DNA of 64,000 bases, from NCBI RefSeq assembly GCF_047634355.1, contig NZ_JBLIAL010000002.1. One strand, given 5' to 3'. The DNA comes from Porticoccus sp002341315. GTDB lineage: Bacteria > Pseudomonadota > Gammaproteobacteria > Pseudomonadales > Porticoccaceae. The position numbers and the translations under genes were made by a program. Below are positions 53,676 to 62,614 of the stretch, piece by piece. A model generated the notes under the pieces. That model saw nothing but the letters and a program-made list of their open reading frames with translations. It was not told the origin of the DNA and did no database searches. Position 1 is the stretch's first letter. Each line of letters starts with the position of its first letter.

Positions 53676-54260
53676 ATGGATAACGAGCAGGCAAAAGATA
53701 CTGACAAGCTACTCGTCGCTCGTGTTCAAAAAGGCGATAAACGCGCTTTTGACTTGCTGGTGATGAAATATCAGTACAAAGTCCATGCGATTGTCAGTCG
53801 CTATGTCAAAGATTTTGATGAGGTTAACGATGTTGTGCAGGAGGCCTTTATCAAGGCTTACCGGGCATTGGCCAAATTTCGTGGTGAAAGTGCTTTTTAT
53901 ACCTGGCTGTACCGTATTGCCGTCAACACGGCAAAGAATTATCTCGTCGCTCGGAATCGGCGCCCACCTGCCAGTGATGTCGATGCTGAGGAGGCCGCTT
54001 TTTATGAGGGCAGCGAGAAACTCCGCGACATTGACTCACCTGAAAACCTTCTCTACCGGGATGAACTGGAGGCCGTGGTGGATTTGGCCATAAAAAATCT
54101 TCCGGAAGATCTGCGTACTGCGGTAACTTTAAGAGAATTTGAGGGTCTCAGCTATGAAGAGATCGCAGAGATAATGGGGTGCCCGGTAGGGACTGTAAGG
54201 TCGCGCATTTTTCGTGCCAGGGAGGCCATAGATGAAAAAATTCGGTTACTTGAAGGCTGA
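53676..54260 (+). CDS. rpoE: Envelope-stress sigma factor RpoE (AlgU/SigE)
   Basis: 194-residue group 4 (ECF) sigma factor. Region 2 spans about 25-90 (FDEVNDVVQEAFIKAYRALAKFRGESAFYTWLYRIAVNTAKNYL) and region 4 about 135-185 (REFEGLSYEEIAEIMGCPVGTVRSRIFRARE). It recruits RNA polymerase to genes for envelope protein and LPS maintenance. The anti-sigma factor, RseB-like, RseC-like and a periplasmic protease gene follow. No convincing RpoE-type promoter was found in the 161 bp before it. Confidence 0.95.
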   Translation: MDNEQAKDTDKLLVARVQKGDKRAFDLLVMKYQYKVHAIVSRYVKDFDEVNDVVQEAFIKAYRALAKFRGESAFYTWLYRIAVNTAKNYLVARNRRPPASDVDAEEAAFYEGSEKLRDIDSPENLLYRDELEAVVDLAIKNLPEDLRTAVTLREFEGLSYEEIAEIMGCPVGTVRSRIFRAREAIDEKIRLLEG

Positions 54261-54376
54261 CCTCCCATATCAATGAACTTTTTCAGTCAACGAGCTGTCT
54301 TATATGGAATTATCTGATCAATAGCTGCATGGGTACCATTGTCTTTATTGATGATGAATTAAAAACAGGTTTTACG

Positions 54377-54394
54377 GCCACGGCTTACCGTGGC
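54377..54394 (+). repeat. Perfect 7-bp hairpin between rpoE and rseA
   Basis: GCCACGG (54377-54383), loop CTTA, CCGTGGC (54388-54394). No T-run follows, so it is not a standard terminator. It lies 31 bp before the rseA ATG in an unusually long (165 bp) rpoE-rseA gap and might set the sigma/anti-sigma ratio by RNA structure or processing. Confidence 0.5.
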
Positions 54395-54425
54395 ATGGTC
54401 ACTAATAGTTTCGAGGTAGTTTCTT

Positions 54426-55085
54426 ATGACCACTAGCACTGATCGCGAGAAAGAGTCCCTGTCAGCATTAATGGATGGTCAGGCAGGCGAGCTTGAGGTC
54501 CGTCGGGTTCTGAAAAGTATCTCCGATAATGACCAATCTCGTGACACTTGGCGTCGCTATCAGATGGCGGCGGCTGCCATGAGAAGGGATCTTCCTGAGC
54601 AGGTGGTTGACTACTCTGCCAGCATAAGTGCGGCTCTGGAAAAGGAAAAAGCCCTACAGGTAAACACACTTTCTGCCCGCATGCTTAAGCCCCTCGGTCG
54701 TTTTGCCATTGCCGCCTCGGTGGCCACTGTTGCCATCATTGGTTTTCAACAGTACAACATGCCGGCTACCAATCAACCTGCTATCGCCTCGGCCAAAACT
54801 GTTGACAACAAGCTCTCTCCAGCCCAACTTAGAACCTCTGCCGACTTCGGAATACCTTCTGTCACAGCCCGGACAGTCAGCGTCAACAACAATCCTGAGA
54901 GTTACCGGGCCAGTCAGGCCCAGCCGGTCATTGTGGTCGATCAGGCCACCGAATCTGAAGTCACTCGTGAACAGGTACAGGCTTACCTCAATAGCTTAAT
55001 GATTGAACATACCGGCCACGCGGCAATGAACACTAATCAGGGCATGCTGCCATTTGCTCGAATGCCCACTACGCATGATCAGTAA
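54426..55085 (+). CDS. rseA: Anti-sigma-E factor RseA (MucA)
   Basis: 219-residue single-pass inner membrane protein. The cytoplasmic RpoE-binding domain (1-75) starts ESLSALMDGQAGELEVRRVLKS and includes DTWRRYQMAAAAMR. One helix follows (about 91-107), then a Ser/Thr/Pro/Gln-rich periplasmic domain with VVVDQATE near its end. Regulated proteolysis by the DegS-type protease releases RpoE. The TTTCGAGGTAG before the ATG is the only ribosome site candidate. Confidence 0.9.
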   Translation: MTTSTDREKESLSALMDGQAGELEVRRVLKSISDNDQSRDTWRRYQMAAAAMRRDLPEQVVDYSASISAALEKEKALQVNTLSARMLKPLGRFAIAASVATVAIIGFQQYNMPATNQPAIASAKTVDNKLSPAQLRTSADFGIPSVTARTVSVNNNPESYRASQAQPVIVVDQATESEVTREQVQAYLNSLMIEHTGHAAMNTNQGMLPFARMPTTHDQ

Positions 55086-55098
55086 TTCACTGGGGATC

Positions 55099-56064
55099 AT
55101 GTCAATTCCCAGGTCTTTTGTGGCTATATGCCTCTTTCTCGTTGTTGCGCCATCTGAAGTGATCGCGGAGACGCCTTCCCCAACGACCATTCTTGCCAAA
55201 ATGGCGGATGCCAACCGAACGCTCGACTACAGCGGGATATTTACCTACGAACACGGCGGTATACTCAGGACGATCAAGGTTTTTCACTCTGTGAGGGATG
55301 GTCAGGAGTTTGAGCGTCTATTCTTATTGAGTGGACCGAAAAAGGAAGTTACCCGTCAAAGCGGCGAACGTCGATGCGAACGCCTCGGAGATCTTATGCT
55401 GAGGAGCTCTGTTGCCGCAGCAGCCTCTGTACCGAAAGACCACCTCGAAAAACTCTACCATGTACACCCCAAGGCCAAGGATCGAATAGCCGGTCGTGAG
55501 ACGCTAACGGTTCATGTAATCCCAAAAGACAGCTACCGCTATGGATACATACTGGGGATTGATCAGGAGACGGGGTTATTACTCCAGTCCATGCTGATTG
55601 GCGATAACAATCGCGTCCTGGAAAGATTTCAATTTGCAGATGTTGAAATTGGAAAATCAATTGATGAGGCATCACTGGATCCCTCTGAGCCAGAGGTGCA
55701 TAGAGTTTCGTCGAAGGTTTCTACCTGCCTCAATAATGTAGAGTCATCGGCGACCCAATCCAATTGGCAGCAATCCTGGCTTCCGCCGGGTTTCGGTTTG
55801 GCGGGTTACCTGAAATCTGGTGACTCTGGCCGAGAGACACTGATCTACACTGATGGTTTGGCAATTTTTTCTGTGTTTATCGATAGCAGTGAAGCCGTTG
55901 ACATCCCTAAAATGCAAGCCCAGCGCGGTGCAACTGTGGCTTATCTCACCAAGGCTAAAATCAGACAGCAAGGCTTTCTGATTTCAGTGGTTGGCGAAAT
56001 ACCGGTCGAAACCGCCAGAGCCGTTGCACATGCGGTAATACCTGTTCAACATAACTACCAATAA
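55099..56064 (+). CDS. rseB: Sigma-E regulatory protein RseB (MucB)
   Basis: 321-residue periplasmic protein from the ATG at 55099. Signal peptide MSIPRSFVAICLFLVVAPSEVIA. The N-terminal domain (ANRTLDYSGIFTYEHGGILRTIKV) and the C-terminal domain (WLPPGFGLAGYL...AVFS-like IFSVFIDSS) match the lipoprotein-carrier-like MucB/RseB fold. It shields RseA from DegS and senses mislocalised lipids. An alternative ATG at 55075 overlaps the rseA stop but lacks a ribosome site; GGGG lies just before 55099. Confidence 0.9.
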   Translation: MSIPRSFVAICLFLVVAPSEVIAETPSPTTILAKMADANRTLDYSGIFTYEHGGILRTIKVFHSVRDGQEFERLFLLSGPKKEVTRQSGERRCERLGDLMLRSSVAAAASVPKDHLEKLYHVHPKAKDRIAGRETLTVHVIPKDSYRYGYILGIDQETGLLLQSMLIGDNNRVLERFQFADVEIGKSIDEASLDPSEPEVHRVSSKVSTCLNNVESSATQSNWQQSWLPPGFGLAGYLKSGDSGRETLIYTDGLAIFSVFIDSSEAVDIPKMQAQRGATVAYLTKAKIRQQGFLISVVGEIPVETARAVAHAVIPVQHNYQ

Positions 56065-56138
56065 CAACGGTGTATCTTTTCTATATAGCACCGGCACCTT
56101 TTGGTAAAAATTCATGACATCGCAGGCATTGAACTGAA

Positions 56139-56606
56139 ATGATTGAAGAGCGGGGGAGGATCACCACCGTGGAGTCAGACGGTTTCTGGGTCGAGACGAT
56201 TCAACGTTCGGCGTGCCAGGCGTGTGTGGCTGAAAAAGGTTGTGGCCAGAAGCTGCTCAGTCGGCTTTCCGGTAAAACTGCGTTAATCAGGGTATTGTCC
56301 GGGCACGGTGATCTACAGTCACTCAAACCCCATGATCAGGTGGTGATTGGCATCCCGGAGGATGTTGTTGTCAAAGGCACGCTGCTGGTTTACCTTTTTC
56401 CACTACTGACAATGGTGGGGGCTGTATGTATTGGCGCCCTGATCTCTTTCCACGACATCATCGTGCTGACAAGCGCCTTGATCGGGTTCATTCTGGGTGG
56501 AGTTTTTGTCAGGCTGCATTCCTGGCTTAATAAAAATAACCGTCGAGTCCACCCCGTATTGCTGGAGAGACTGGTCGCATCCAGTGATGCACCGGTTTCT
56601 GCCTGA
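56139..56606 (+). CDS. rseC: Positive regulator of sigma-E, RseC/MucC family
   Basis: 155-residue inner membrane protein with two helices (about 73-94 and 99-122) and the N-terminal cysteine cluster typical of RseC (SACQACVAEKGCGQKLL). RseC-like proteins influence sigma-E activity and also occur next to redox systems such as SoxR-reducing complexes. Third gene after rpoE, in the usual mucABCD order. Confidence 0.88.
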   Translation: MIEERGRITTVESDGFWVETIQRSACQACVAEKGCGQKLLSRLSGKTALIRVLSGHGDLQSLKPHDQVVIGIPEDVVVKGTLLVYLFPLLTMVGAVCIGALISFHDIIVLTSALIGFILGGVFVRLHSWLNKNNRRVHPVLLERLVASSDAPVSA

Positions 56607-56653
56607 GTAGTCTCTGCCTACAGAGCCACCTCCTGTGGTCATATGGCAAGGAT

Positions 56654-56682
56654 GGAACATATAAAAGGGTGACTCGTCTATA
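56654..56682 (+). promoter_or_regulatory. Possible sigma-E-type promoter before the degS-like gene
   Basis: GGAACAT (56654-56660), 16-bp spacer, TCTATA (56677-56682) resembles the RpoE consensus GGAACTT-N16-TCTGA. It would place the transcription start only ~9 bases before the ATG and inside the ribosome site, so either the leader is almost absent or the match is fortuitous. Confidence 0.35.
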
Positions 56683-56696
56683 AAGAGGGTGCACAT

Positions 56697-57773
56697 ATGT
56701 TTAAGTGGTTTTCTTTGGTGGCATTGCTCTTTGTAGTTATAGCACTGAACATCAGTCAATCTAACCGGCAGGATTTGCCAAATTTCAATCAATTAATTCA
56801 AACCTCATCCCCTGCGGTCGTGAAAATTGATTCCGTTCAAAAAATCCTTGGGACAGGAATGACCCAGATGAACGAACGAAATATTCCTGATATGTTCCGT
56901 GAACCCCATGAAGATGGCAAGGCAGGGGAGGCACATGCAACCGGTTCCGGTTTTATCATTTCCGATGATGGTTACGTTCTCACTAATGAACATGTGGTTG
57001 AAAATGCCCATGAGGTGATCATTCGATTAATAGACCGCCGCGAGTTTGAAGCAAAGGTAATCGGCATTGACCATCGCTCGGACCTGGCGTTACTCAAGAT
57101 TGATGCCGAGAACCTGCCAAAAATCAACTTTGCCGATCCCGGTAAGGTCAAAGTAGGCGATTGGGCCCTGGCGATAGGCTCACCATTCGGTCTTGATTAT
57201 TCGGTGAGCGCCGGGATTATCAGCGCAATTGGCCGCAGTATACCTACCGAAAATGGCGATAATTATGTGCCGTTTATTCAAAGTGACGTTGCTATCAACC
57301 CAGGTAATTCTGGTGGCCCCTTACTGAACCTGGATGGTGAGGTGGTGGGTATAAACTCTCAAATATTTACCCACTCCGGCGGATCGATAGGCCTGTCTTT
57401 TGCTGTACCTGCAGGTGTCGCTATAGATGTTGTGTCACAGCTCAAATCAAAGGGCCGTGTTGATCGTGGCTGGCTTGGTGTCTACGTACAGGAGGTTGAC
57501 AAGTCGCTGGCCCGATCATCGGGGCTGACAAAAACGCAGGGGGCACTTGTTGTCCAGGTCGAAGCCGGAAGTCCGGCTGATGTAGCCGGCATCCATGCCG
57601 GCGATATTGTTCTGTACTTTGATAATGAAGAAATTATCGAATCAGGGGATCTGCCCCATGTGGTTGGCTTGTTGTCACCTGGCAGCCAAATCAAGGCTCA
57701 ACTGATCCGGGGAAAGAAGAAGAAAACGCTTGATGTGATCGTTGGTACTTTACCGGATGGACTGAGCCCTTGA
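56697..57773 (+). CDS. degS: DegS/HtrA-type serine protease with one PDZ domain
   Basis: 358 residues. An N-terminal uncleaved helix (about 4-20) anchors the protein in the inner membrane. The trypsin-like domain has catalytic His99 (LTNEHVV), Asp129 (RSDLALL) and Ser205 (NPGNSGGPL). A single PDZ domain (about 255-350; RGWLGVYVQEVD, GALVVQVEAGSPADVAGIHAGDIVL) follows. The size, anchor and single PDZ fit DegS, the site-1 protease for RseA, whereas the protease in this position in Pseudomonas (MucD) is soluble with two PDZ domains. Its location in the rpoE operon supports the RseA-cleaving role. Confidence 0.85.
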   Translation: MFKWFSLVALLFVVIALNISQSNRQDLPNFNQLIQTSSPAVVKIDSVQKILGTGMTQMNERNIPDMFREPHEDGKAGEAHATGSGFIISDDGYVLTNEHVVENAHEVIIRLIDRREFEAKVIGIDHRSDLALLKIDAENLPKINFADPGKVKVGDWALAIGSPFGLDYSVSAGIISAIGRSIPTENGDNYVPFIQSDVAINPGNSGGPLLNLDGEVVGINSQIFTHSGGSIGLSFAVPAGVAIDVVSQLKSKGRVDRGWLGVYVQEVDKSLARSSGLTKTQGALVVQVEAGSPADVAGIHAGDIVLYFDNEEIIESGDLPHVVGLLSPGSQIKAQLIRGKKKKTLDVIVGTLPDGLSP

Positions 57774-57960
57774 CCTGCCGCTATCCACCCATTCCATATC
57801 CAAGAAAATCAAGAAATAAGTTTCTGTGGAATCCCATATTTTTGCAGAGCATTTGGCTGTTTGGCATGGGTACTCATAGCGTCCGCACAGCAAATACGCT
57901 AGACTGCATGGCCTAAAATTAACCCCCCAGCCCGACCGGCTGCAAACTGATTGAATCGCT

Positions 57961-59760
57961 GTGTCCGACCTAAGTTATATCCGAAACTTCTCTATTATCG
58001 CGCACATCGATCATGGGAAATCCACCATTGCTGACCGCTTTATTCAAATTTGTGGTGGGCTTTCTTCCCGTGAAATGGCTGAGCAGGTTCTCGACTCGAT
58101 GGATATCGAGCGAGAGCGCGGTATCACAATCAAGGCACAGAGCGTGACACTTGATTACCGCGCCAGAGATGGCAAAACCTATCAGCTCAACTTCATTGAT
58201 ACCCCCGGCCATGTGGATTTCTCCTATGAGGTGTCGCGTTCACTGGCTGCCTGTGAAGGTGCTTTATTGGTAGTGGATGCAGGGCAGGGTGTTGAAGCCC
58301 AGTCTGTTGCCAACTGCTACACCGCCATTGCTCAGGGCCTCGAAGTCATTCCTGTTCTGAATAAAATGGATTTACCCCAGGCAGAACCCGAGAAGGTCAT
58401 TGCCGAGATAGAGGATATCATCGGTATTGATGCCCATGATGCTGTGCGTTGCAGTGCAAAAACCGGGCTCGGTATAGAGGACATACTGGAACAGCTCGTG
58501 GCTAAAGTGCCAGCCCCGGTAGGCGATCTGGATGCACCCTTACAGGCGCTTATCATCGACTCCTGGTTTGACAATTACCTCGGTGTCGTTTCCCTGGTGC
58601 GGGTGACCCAGGGCACCCTGAAAGCGAAAGACAAAGTGATTACCAAGTCCATCGGCAAAGCACATGTGGTAGATAATATCGGCGTTTTTACTCCCAAGCG
58701 AAAAGATACCGGCGTTCTCAGGGCTGGTGAAGTAGGTTTCGTCGTTGCAGGCATTAAGGATATCCATGGTGCGCCAGTAGGCGACACATTTACTCACAGT
58801 CATACCCCGGATACTCCTGCATTACCCGGCTTTCAACGTGTCAAGCCGCAGGTGTATGCTGGTATGTTCCCGATTAGTTCAGATGATTTTGAAGACTTTC
58901 GTGAGGCACTGGCCAAACTCACGCTGAATGACGCTTCATTGTTTTATGAACCGGAAAGCTCTGATGCGCTGGGTTTTGGATTCCGCTGTGGTTTCCTCGG
59001 CATGCTGCATATGGAGATCATTCAGGAGCGTCTGGAACGGGAGTACAATCTCGACCTCATCACGACTGCACCCACGGTTGTTTATGAAATAGTAAAAACA
59101 GATGGTGCAATCCTGCACATATCAAACCCCTCCGACCTTCCAGATCCGGCCAGTATAGAAGAAATGCGGGAACCCCTTTGTGAAGCGAGTATTCTCGTTC
59201 CAAAGGATTATCTGGGCAACGTCATTACTCTTTGCGAGCAAAAACGTGGTACTCAAAAAAGTATGGTGTTTACCACCAGTCAGGTATCACTGACCTATGA
59301 ACTGCCCATGAGCGAAGTTGTCATGGATTTCTTCGACCGTCTAAAATCGGTCAGTCGGGGGTTTGCATCACTGGACTACGCATTTACACGTTTTCAGACA
59401 GCCCCTCTGGTGAGACTGGATGTCCTGATTAATGGCGAAAAAGTAGATGCGCTGGCCTCGATTATTCATCGCCAACACTCACAGTACAAAGGTCGTCAAC
59501 TGACAGAAAAAATGAAAGAGTTGATTCCGCGCCAGATGTTTGATGTGGCTATCCAGGCGGCTGTTGGTGGTCATGTGATTGCCCGGACCACAGTGAAAGC
59601 CCTGAGAAAAAATGTCACCGCAAAATGTTATGGTGGCGATATGACCAGGAAGAAAAAACTGCTGGAAAAACAAAAAGAGGGCAAAAAACGGATGAAGCAG
59701 GTAGGCAGTGTAGAAATCCCTCAGGAAGCATTCCTGGCTGTACTTAAAACGGATAGTTGA
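57961..59760 (+). CDS. lepA: Elongation factor 4 (LepA)
   Basis: 599-residue translational GTPase acting on stalled or mistranslocated ribosomes. G1 is AHIDHGKST, G2 RGITIKA, G3 DTPGHVDF and G4 NKMDLP. The C-terminal CTD has the typical AAVGGHVIARTTVKALRKNVTAKCYGGDMTRKKKLLEKQKEGKKRMKQVGSVEIPQEAFLAVL architecture. GTG start, fixed by the SDLSYIRNFSIIAHIDHGKST N-terminus. lepB follows after nine bases. Confidence 0.96.
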   Translation: MSDLSYIRNFSIIAHIDHGKSTIADRFIQICGGLSSREMAEQVLDSMDIERERGITIKAQSVTLDYRARDGKTYQLNFIDTPGHVDFSYEVSRSLAACEGALLVVDAGQGVEAQSVANCYTAIAQGLEVIPVLNKMDLPQAEPEKVIAEIEDIIGIDAHDAVRCSAKTGLGIEDILEQLVAKVPAPVGDLDAPLQALIIDSWFDNYLGVVSLVRVTQGTLKAKDKVITKSIGKAHVVDNIGVFTPKRKDTGVLRAGEVGFVVAGIKDIHGAPVGDTFTHSHTPDTPALPGFQRVKPQVYAGMFPISSDDFEDFREALAKLTLNDASLFYEPESSDALGFGFRCGFLGMLHMEIIQERLEREYNLDLITTAPTVVYEIVKTDGAILHISNPSDLPDPASIEEMREPLCEASILVPKDYLGNVITLCEQKRGTQKSMVFTTSQVSLTYELPMSEVVMDFFDRLKSVSRGFASLDYAFTRFQTAPLVRLDVLINGEKVDALASIIHRQHSQYKGRQLTEKMKELIPRQMFDVAIQAAVGGHVIARTTVKALRKNVTAKCYGGDMTRKKKLLEKQKEGKKRMKQVGSVEIPQEAFLAVLKTDS

Positions 59761-59769
59761 GAGTTCTAA

Positions 59770-60522
59770 ATGGATATTAATTTTCCGCTAATTTTATTGT
59801 TTCTGGTGATGATTTCCGGCGTAATATGGTTTTCTGATCGTTTTATACTCTCTAAAAAACGCGGCGAAAATCAACCAGTTCCGGGATGGATTGAGTACAG
59901 CGGGTCTTTTTTTCCCGTTCTGCTACTGGTTTTTGTGCTTCGTTCATTTCTCTTTGAACCGTTTCAGATCCCTTCCGGATCAATGATACCAACCTTGAAA
60001 GTTGGCGATTTCATTTTGGTAAACAAGTTTACCTATGGCCTCAGGCTACCTGTGATTGGCACCAAAATCGTCCCGATTAATGAGCCCAAGCGAGGGGATG
60101 TGATGGTCTTTTTCCCACCCAATGATGACCGCTATTTCATCAAAAGAGTTATTGGTCTCCCCGGGGATAAAATTCGATTACGGAACAATATGTTATATAT
60201 AAATGGCTTGTTGGCTGAACAGGCACCATTGCCCGATGCTGCAGAAGACTCAAGATTAGAACTGATTGCTGAGAATTTGAACGGCGTTGTTCATACCGTG
60301 CAAAAAAATAAAGTGGCGGGGCCACTGGGCAAAAATTACGCCCTAGTTGTTCCTGAGAATCATTACTTCATGATGGGCGATAATCGTGACAATAGTAGTG
60401 ACAGCCGGGTATGGGGCCCGGTACCGGAAGAGAATATTGTTGGCAAGGCCGTATTAATCTGGATGCATTGGGAATCATTTGGCGATTTGCCAAGCTTCGA
60501 CCGGGCCGGGACAATCAACTAA
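59770..60522 (+). CDS. lepB: Signal peptidase I
   Basis: 250-residue inner-membrane protease removing signal peptides. Two N-terminal helices; catalytic Ser71 in QIPSGSMIPTL and Lys126 in FIKRVIGLPGD; box E MGDNRDNSSDSR. Cotranscribed with lepA and DUF4845, as in pseudomonads. A short palindrome CAGGT-AGAC-ACCTG just after the stop has no T-tail. Confidence 0.95.
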   Translation: MDINFPLILLFLVMISGVIWFSDRFILSKKRGENQPVPGWIEYSGSFFPVLLLVFVLRSFLFEPFQIPSGSMIPTLKVGDFILVNKFTYGLRLPVIGTKIVPINEPKRGDVMVFFPPNDDRYFIKRVIGLPGDKIRLRNNMLYINGLLAEQAPLPDAAEDSRLELIAENLNGVVHTVQKNKVAGPLGKNYALVVPENHYFMMGDNRDNSSDSRVWGPVPEENIVGKAVLIWMHWESFGDLPSFDRAGTIN

Positions 60523-60553
60523 TATCAACAGGTAGACACCTGGAGCCAATGCT

Positions 60554-60919
60554 ATGAAACATACTAATCAACAGGGTATTACTGTGCTTGGTGGCCTCCT
60601 GTCGCTGGCGATAGCAGGTTTTTTTATCACCGCAGCATTAAAAATCGGACCACTGTATCTTGACAACTCTTTTGTCAAAGCAGCCATAGATTCCCTCGCG
60701 GAAGAAAATATCCATAATATGAGTGATGCCGAAGTCCGCAGAAAGCTTTTAACCCATTTTGATATCAACAATGTACGCGATATCGACACAAAGCTGGTCA
60801 AAATCAAGCGTGAACAGACGCATACGAAGGTCAGCCTCAATTACGAAAAAAGAATTAATTTCATGGGGAATCTGGATGTGGTGGTACGCTTTGAAAACAC
60901 CTATGACAGTGCCAGATAA
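60554..60919 (+). CDS. DUF4845 single-pass membrane protein
   Basis: 121 residues: a pilin-like N-terminus (QQGITVLGGLLSLAIAGFFITAALKIGPLYLDN) with one helix at about 9-30, then a small soluble domain with periplasmic orientation likely. The DUF4845 family is found almost only between lepB and rnc in Gammaproteobacteria, as here. Function unknown; a role in protein export or membrane protein quality is only guilt by association. Confidence 0.85.
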   Translation: MKHTNQQGITVLGGLLSLAIAGFFITAALKIGPLYLDNSFVKAAIDSLAEENIHNMSDAEVRRKLLTHFDINNVRDIDTKLVKIKREQTHTKVSLNYEKRINFMGNLDVVVRFENTYDSAR

Positions 60920-60928
60920 TCAGATCAC

Positions 60929-61615
60929 TTGCAGAATCCGGGCGTGAAAGAATCAAAAAAACGGCTACTCGATCGTATTGATTATCCATTCAGGGATACC
61001 AGTCTATTCGATTTAGCCCTTACCCATCGCAGCCATGGTTCGGTCAACAATGAACGTCTGGAGTTTCTCGGTGATGCAGCGCTGAATTTTATTATTGGTC
61101 ATGCTGTTTACGAACGTCTTCCTCAGGTCAAAGAAGGGGACTTGAGTCGCTATCGTGCCAATCTTGTCAAGGGTGCCACACTCACCGAAATAGCCAAAGA
61201 GCTGGAGATAGGTCAATGTCTGAATCTGGGTGCAGGCGAGCTGAAGAGTGGCGGCCACCGACGGGCGTCTATATTGGCAGATACAGTGGAGGCCATCATC
61301 GGAGCAGTGTATCTGGACGGCGGCATGGCTGCCTGTGAGAAGGTGGTCATGGGATTATTCAGCGGACGTCTTGCCAACCTGTCAGAAAACACGCTCAGAG
61401 ACCCAAAAACCCACTTACAGGAATTCATGCAGGCCCGAGGGAGACCATTGCCCAATTATGAGGTGATCTCCGTGACCGGCGAAGCACACAGCCAGTTCTT
61501 TACGGTAGAGTGCAAAGTTGATGGCCTGAAAACTCCCGCCGTCGGCGAAGGCAGCAGCCGCCGTACGGCCGAAAAAAAAGCAGCTGAAAACGCACTAGCC
61601 GGACTCATCAAGTGA
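60929..61615 (+). CDS. rnc: Ribonuclease III
   Basis: 228-residue double-strand-specific RNase processing rRNA precursors and mRNAs. The catalytic signature NERLEFLGDAALN lies near residue 37-49, the second acidic cluster is DTVEAIIGAVYLDGG, and the dsRNA-binding domain is at about 155-226. The frame opens with TTG; an internal GTG at 60944 (five codons on) is an equally plausible start. The stop overlaps the start of era (GTGA). Confidence 0.94.
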   Translation: MQNPGVKESKKRLLDRIDYPFRDTSLFDLALTHRSHGSVNNERLEFLGDAALNFIIGHAVYERLPQVKEGDLSRYRANLVKGATLTEIAKELEIGQCLNLGAGELKSGGHRRASILADTVEAIIGAVYLDGGMAACEKVVMGLFSGRLANLSENTLRDPKTHLQEFMQARGRPLPNYEVISVTGEAHSQFFTVECKVDGLKTPAVGEGSSRRTAEKKAAENALAGLIK

Positions 61616-62514
61616 CTGAAATAGAATCTATCAAGCGGTGTGGATACGTGGCCATCGTCGGGCGACCAAATGTTGGAAAGTCCACATTGCTGAATCACTT
61701 ATTGGGTCAAAAAATAAGTATTACCTCACGCAAACCGCAGACGACTCGACAAAATATGCTTGGCATAAAGACAGAAGGTGATTCGCAACTGGTTTTTGTC
61801 GATACCCCGGGGCTACACGACAACCAGAGCAAAGCGATCAACCGGTCCATGAATCGCGCTGCTGAAAGTGCAATTCGTGACGTTGATGTTATTGTTTTCG
61901 TTGTCGATCGTGCCATATGGACAGAAGCAGACGAAAAGGTCGCGCAGGAGGTAATGAAAAGTAACGCACCAGTCATTATTGCCCTGAACAAGCTGGACAG
62001 GCTGGAGAATAAAGCAGTTCTGCTGCCACATCTGCGAATGTTAACCGAGCGCTTCCCCGAAGCACGGCTGATCCCGGTTTCGGCCCTGCAGGGACAGCAA
62101 CTAGCCCAACTTGAACGGGCTATTCTTCAGTATATTCCGGAAGGTGTTCATTTCTTTCCCGATGATCAGATTACAGATCGCAGTCAACGCTACATGGTGG
62201 CTGAAATTATCCGGGAAAAGATCACCCGTCAACTGGGAGCCGAGCTTCCCTACGAGGTGGCCGTAGAGGTTGAGGAATTCAAACCCTCTGAAAAAATCTG
62301 TCATATCAGTGCACTGATTCTTGTCGAGCGGGATGGCCAGAAGAAAATCATCATCGGTGAAAAAGGCGGTAGATTGAAAAAAATTGGCCAGCAGGCCCGC
62401 CTCGATATGGAGCGTATGCTGGAATCAAAGGTCATGCTCAACCTTTGGGTAAAAGTGCGTCGTGGATGGTCAGATGACGACCGGGCACTACGCAGCCTCG
62501 GCTACGACGATTAA
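61612..62514 (+). CDS. era: Ribosome-assembly GTPase Era
   Basis: 300 residues from a GTG that overlaps the rnc stop. G1 GRPNVGKST, G3 DTPGLHD and G4 NKLD are intact, and the C-terminal KH domain has IIGEKGGRLKKIGQQARLDMERML. Era binds 16S rRNA 3' end and is needed for 30S maturation. rnc-era-recO is a conserved order. Confidence 0.96.
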   Translation: MTEIESIKRCGYVAIVGRPNVGKSTLLNHLLGQKISITSRKPQTTRQNMLGIKTEGDSQLVFVDTPGLHDNQSKAINRSMNRAAESAIRDVDVIVFVVDRAIWTEADEKVAQEVMKSNAPVIIALNKLDRLENKAVLLPHLRMLTERFPEARLIPVSALQGQQLAQLERAILQYIPEGVHFFPDDQITDRSQRYMVAEIIREKITRQLGAELPYEVAVEVEEFKPSEKICHISALILVERDGQKKIIIGEKGGRLKKIGQQARLDMERMLESKVMLNLWVKVRRGWSDDDRALRSLGYDD

Positions 62515-62614
62515 CCAGTACGCGGCTATTCACCATCAACGTTAGAATTGGCAATATGTCGAAGAGTGGCAGTGATACTATCCGACAAACTGCTAGAGCC
62601 TGTATCATCGCGAT

